Origin: Nyssa sinensis
Taxonomy: Eukaryota > Streptophyta > Magnoliopsida > Cornales > Nyssaceae
Assembly: GCA_008638375.1 (NCBI GenBank)
Contig: CM018046.1
Location: forward strand, 43,733,706-43,797,705
Reading direction: 5' to 3'
Length of the DNA stretch: 64,000 bases
Below are positions 61,601 through 64,000 of the stretch, piece by piece (positions within the stretch are counted from its first letter, which is position 1; each line of letters begins with the position of its first letter). The translations under genes were made by a program, and so were the position numbers. A model generated the notes under the pieces. It was not told the origin of the DNA and made no database searches. It worked only from the letters and a program-made list of their open reading frames with translations.

Positions 61601-64000
61601 TGGTTGGTTAAAACCCCCAAATAGGCCTTTTTGGAGCTGAAACTTGTAAAAGTTTCAAACTGGAAATTTTAGTAGAGTGTCGTGTGTTTGTGCAAGTCTA
61701 TTTTATCATTTTTGAGGTGTGTAATGGGGTTTCAGGGCAGTTAGGCTGATATCCAGCATTTTGGTCCGTCAAAATCCCAAAATGGGCCTTTTTGGAGCTG
61801 AAACTTGCAAAAGTTTCAAACTGGCCATTTTAGTCTAATGCCATAGGTTCGTACAAGTTTATTTTATCATTTTTAAGGTGTGTGATGGGGTTTCAGGTTC
61901 GGTAGGCCGATATCCGGTGTTTTGGTTGGTCAAAACCCCAGAATGGGCCTTTTTCGAGCTGAAACTTGCAAAAGTTTCAAATCGAGCATTTTGGCCGAGT
62001 ACCGTAAGTTCGTGCAAGTCTATTTTATCATTTGTGAGGTGTGTGATGGGGTTTTGATGTAGTTAGGCCAATATCCGGCAATTTGATTTGTCAAAACCCC
62101 AAAATGGGCCTTCTTGTAGTTGAAACTTGCAAAAGTTTCAAACCGGGCATTTTAGTTGAGTGCCTTAAGTTTGTAAAAGTCTATTTTATCATTTTTGAGG
62201 TGTGTGATAGGGTTTCGGGGTCGGTAAGCCGATATTCGGTGTTTTGGTTGGTCAAAACCCCCAAATGGTCTTTTTTGGAGCTAAAACTTACAAAAGTTTC
62301 AAACCTGGCATTTTAGTCGAGTGCCGTAAGTTCTTGCAAGTCTATTTTATCATTTGTAAGGTGTGTGATGGGGTTTCAGGGTCGGTAGGCCGATATCCAG
62401 TGTTTTGGTGGGTTAAAACTCCAAAATGGGCCTTTTGGAGCTGAATCTTGCATAAGTTTCAAACTGGGCATCCGAACTGATTGCCGTAAGTTTTTACAAG
62501 TCCTTTTTTTCATTTTTAAGGTGTGCGATGTGGTTTCGGGGTCGGTAGGTCGATATCCAGTGTTTTGGTAGGTCAAAACCCCAAGATGGGCCTTTTTGGA
62601 GTTGAAACTTGCATAAGTTTCAAACTGGGCATCCGAACTGATTATCGTAAGTGTGTGCAAGTCTATTTTGTCATTTTTGAGGTGTGTGATGTGATTTTTG
62701 GGTCAGTAGGCTGATATCCAGTGTTTTGGTTGGACAAAATCCTAAAACGGGCCTTTTTGAAGCTGAAACTTACAAAACTTTCAAACCAGGAATTTTAGCC
62801 AAGTGCTGTAAGTTTTGCAAGTCTATTTTATCATTTGTGAGGTGTGTGATGGGGTTTCGGTGTAGTTAGGCCAACATCCGGCATTTTAGTCTGTCAAAAC
62901 CCCAAAACGGGCCTTCTTTGAGCTGAAGCTTGCATAAGTTTCAAATCGGTGATCCGAGCCGAGCATCGTAAGTTCGTGCAAGTCTATTTGATCATTTTAT
63001 GAGGTGTGTGATGGGGTTTTGGTGTAGTTAGGCCCATATCCGGCATTTTGGTCTATCAAAATCCCAAAATGGGCCTTCTTGGAGCTGAAACTTGCAAAAG
63101 TTTCAAACCGGGCATCCAAACTAATTGTCGTAAGTTCGTGCAAGTCTATTTTGTCATTTTTAAGGTGTGTGATGGGGTTTTGGGGTTGAGAGGCCGATAT
63201 CCAGTGTTTTGGTAGGTTAAAACCCCAAAATGGGACTTTTTGGAGCTGAAACTTGCATAAGTTTCAAACCGAGCATTTTAGCCGAGTGCCGTAAGTTTGT
63301 GCAAGTGTATTTTGTCATTTGTGAGGTGTGTGATGGGGTGGCAGGATAGTTAGGCCGATATCTAGCATTTTGGTCCGTCAAAACCCTAAAATGGGCCTTT
63401 TCGGAATAAAAATTTGCATAAGTTTCAAATCGGGCATCTGAACCGAGTGTCATGAGTTTGTGCAAGTCTATTTTATCATTTGTATGGTGTGCGGTGTAGT
63501 TAGGCTAATATCCGGCATTTTGATCCTTTAAAACCCTAAAATGGGCCTTCTTGGAGCTAAAACTTGCAAAAGTTTTAGGCCGAGCATTTTAGTCGAGTGT
63601 CGTAAGTTCATGCAAGTCTATTTTATCATTTTTGAGGTGTGTGATGGGGTTTTGAGGTCGGTAGGCCGATATCCAGTGTTTTGGTCGGTCAAAACCCCAA
63701 AATGGGACTTTTTGGAGCTGAAACTTGCATAAGTTTCAAACCGGGCATCCGAACTGATTGTCGTAAGTTTGTGCAAGTCTATTTTGTCATTTTTGAGGTG
63801 TGTGATGTGGTTTCGGGGTCGGTAGGCTGATATCCAATGTTTTGGTCGATCAAAACCCCAAAATGGGCCTTTTTGGAGCTGAAACTTGCAAAAGTTTCAA
63901 ACCGGGCATTTTAGCCGAGTGACGTAAGTTCGTGAAAGTCTATTTTATCATTTGTGAGGTGTGTGATGGGATTTCGGTGTAGTTAGGCCAATATCTAGCA
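46686..64000. repeat. 161-bp satellite array, about 107 monomers, continuing past the window
   Basis: Head-to-tail monomers with a 161-bp period (for example CCCAAAATGGG at 47,942, 48,103 and 48,264). Landmarks in each monomer, in order: CCAAAATGGGCC; GGAGCTGAAACTTGCAAAAG; a variable box after CAAACCGG; GTAAGTTYGTGCAAGTCTAT; TGAGGTGTGTGATGGGGTTT; TAGG(C/T)(C/A)(G/A)ATATC. Divergence between monomers is visible but modest, and no transposon interrupts the 17.3 kb. The period is not a multiple of three, so the many 60-100 aa frames running from one monomer into the next are artefacts. The length is in the range of nucleosome-sized plant satellites. The first two or three monomers at the left edge are more degenerate. 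Confidence 0.97.

Noticed and set aside
46686..64000. About 40 open frames of 60-101 aa with similar peptides (such as FKPGILVECRKFVQVYF)
   Set aside because: They are translations of the 161-bp satellite. The period is not divisible by three, so each frame closes within one or two monomers. There is no splice or start logic; not a protein family.
1..64000. CRISPR arrays, bacterial operons, rRNA or functional tRNA genes
   Set aside because: The window is plant nuclear DNA. tRNA-like boxes found (34,768; 38,275; 4,091) are too degenerate for a cloverleaf and fit SINEs better.

Overview
The window is nuclear DNA of a flowering plant, most likely a eudicot. The evidence is a complete CYP78A-type cytochrome P450 with GT-AG splicing, a plant methionine gamma-lyase gene, very AT-rich intergenic DNA, and plant transposon classes throughout (copia- and gypsy-type LTRs, L1-type LINEs, TRIM, hAT and Harbinger-like MITEs, CACTA). 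The species cannot be told from the sequence alone.

Layout. 1-20,280: AT-rich intergenic DNA with no convincing gene, holding MITEs, foldback repeats, a LINE 3' end, a short solo LTR and local tandem duplications. 20,281-22,556: the only intact gene, a two-exon CYP78A (KLUH/CYP78A9-like, organ and seed size control) on the + strand, with a TATA box and an upstream GC-richer segment holding two inverted G-boxes. 23,293-24,520: a solo LTR with a perfect 5-bp target duplication. 28,260-32,740: a decayed Ty3/gypsy gag (+), then a decayed LINE (-) interrupted by a 1,158-bp solo LTR. 33-39 kb: MITEs, SINE-like pieces and microsatellites. 40,001-45,236 (-): a methionine gamma-lyase gene with two exons and a 3.86-kb intron packed with a tandem TRIM array and a Harbinger-like MITE. 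Its frame is broken by three single-base indels as read here. 45,748-46,262: a CACTA-type terminus with subterminal TAGCGACGC repeats. 46,686-64,000 (window end): an uninterrupted satellite of about 107 monomers of 161 bp.

The two genes are unrelated in pathway and about 17 kb apart; nothing suggests an operon-like or clustered unit. The P450 is an ER-anchored growth regulator enzyme; the lyase is a cytosolic PLP enzyme that splits methionine.

The most interesting object is the right-hand third. A large 161-bp satellite starts about 420 bp inside a CACTA-like end, so it may be internal to a transposon. It has three linked monomer subfamilies, an 8-bp-arm dyad in nearly every monomer, and block duplications at offsets of whole monomers (13, 17, 29 and 47). 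It lies 1.4 kb from the start of the lyase gene.
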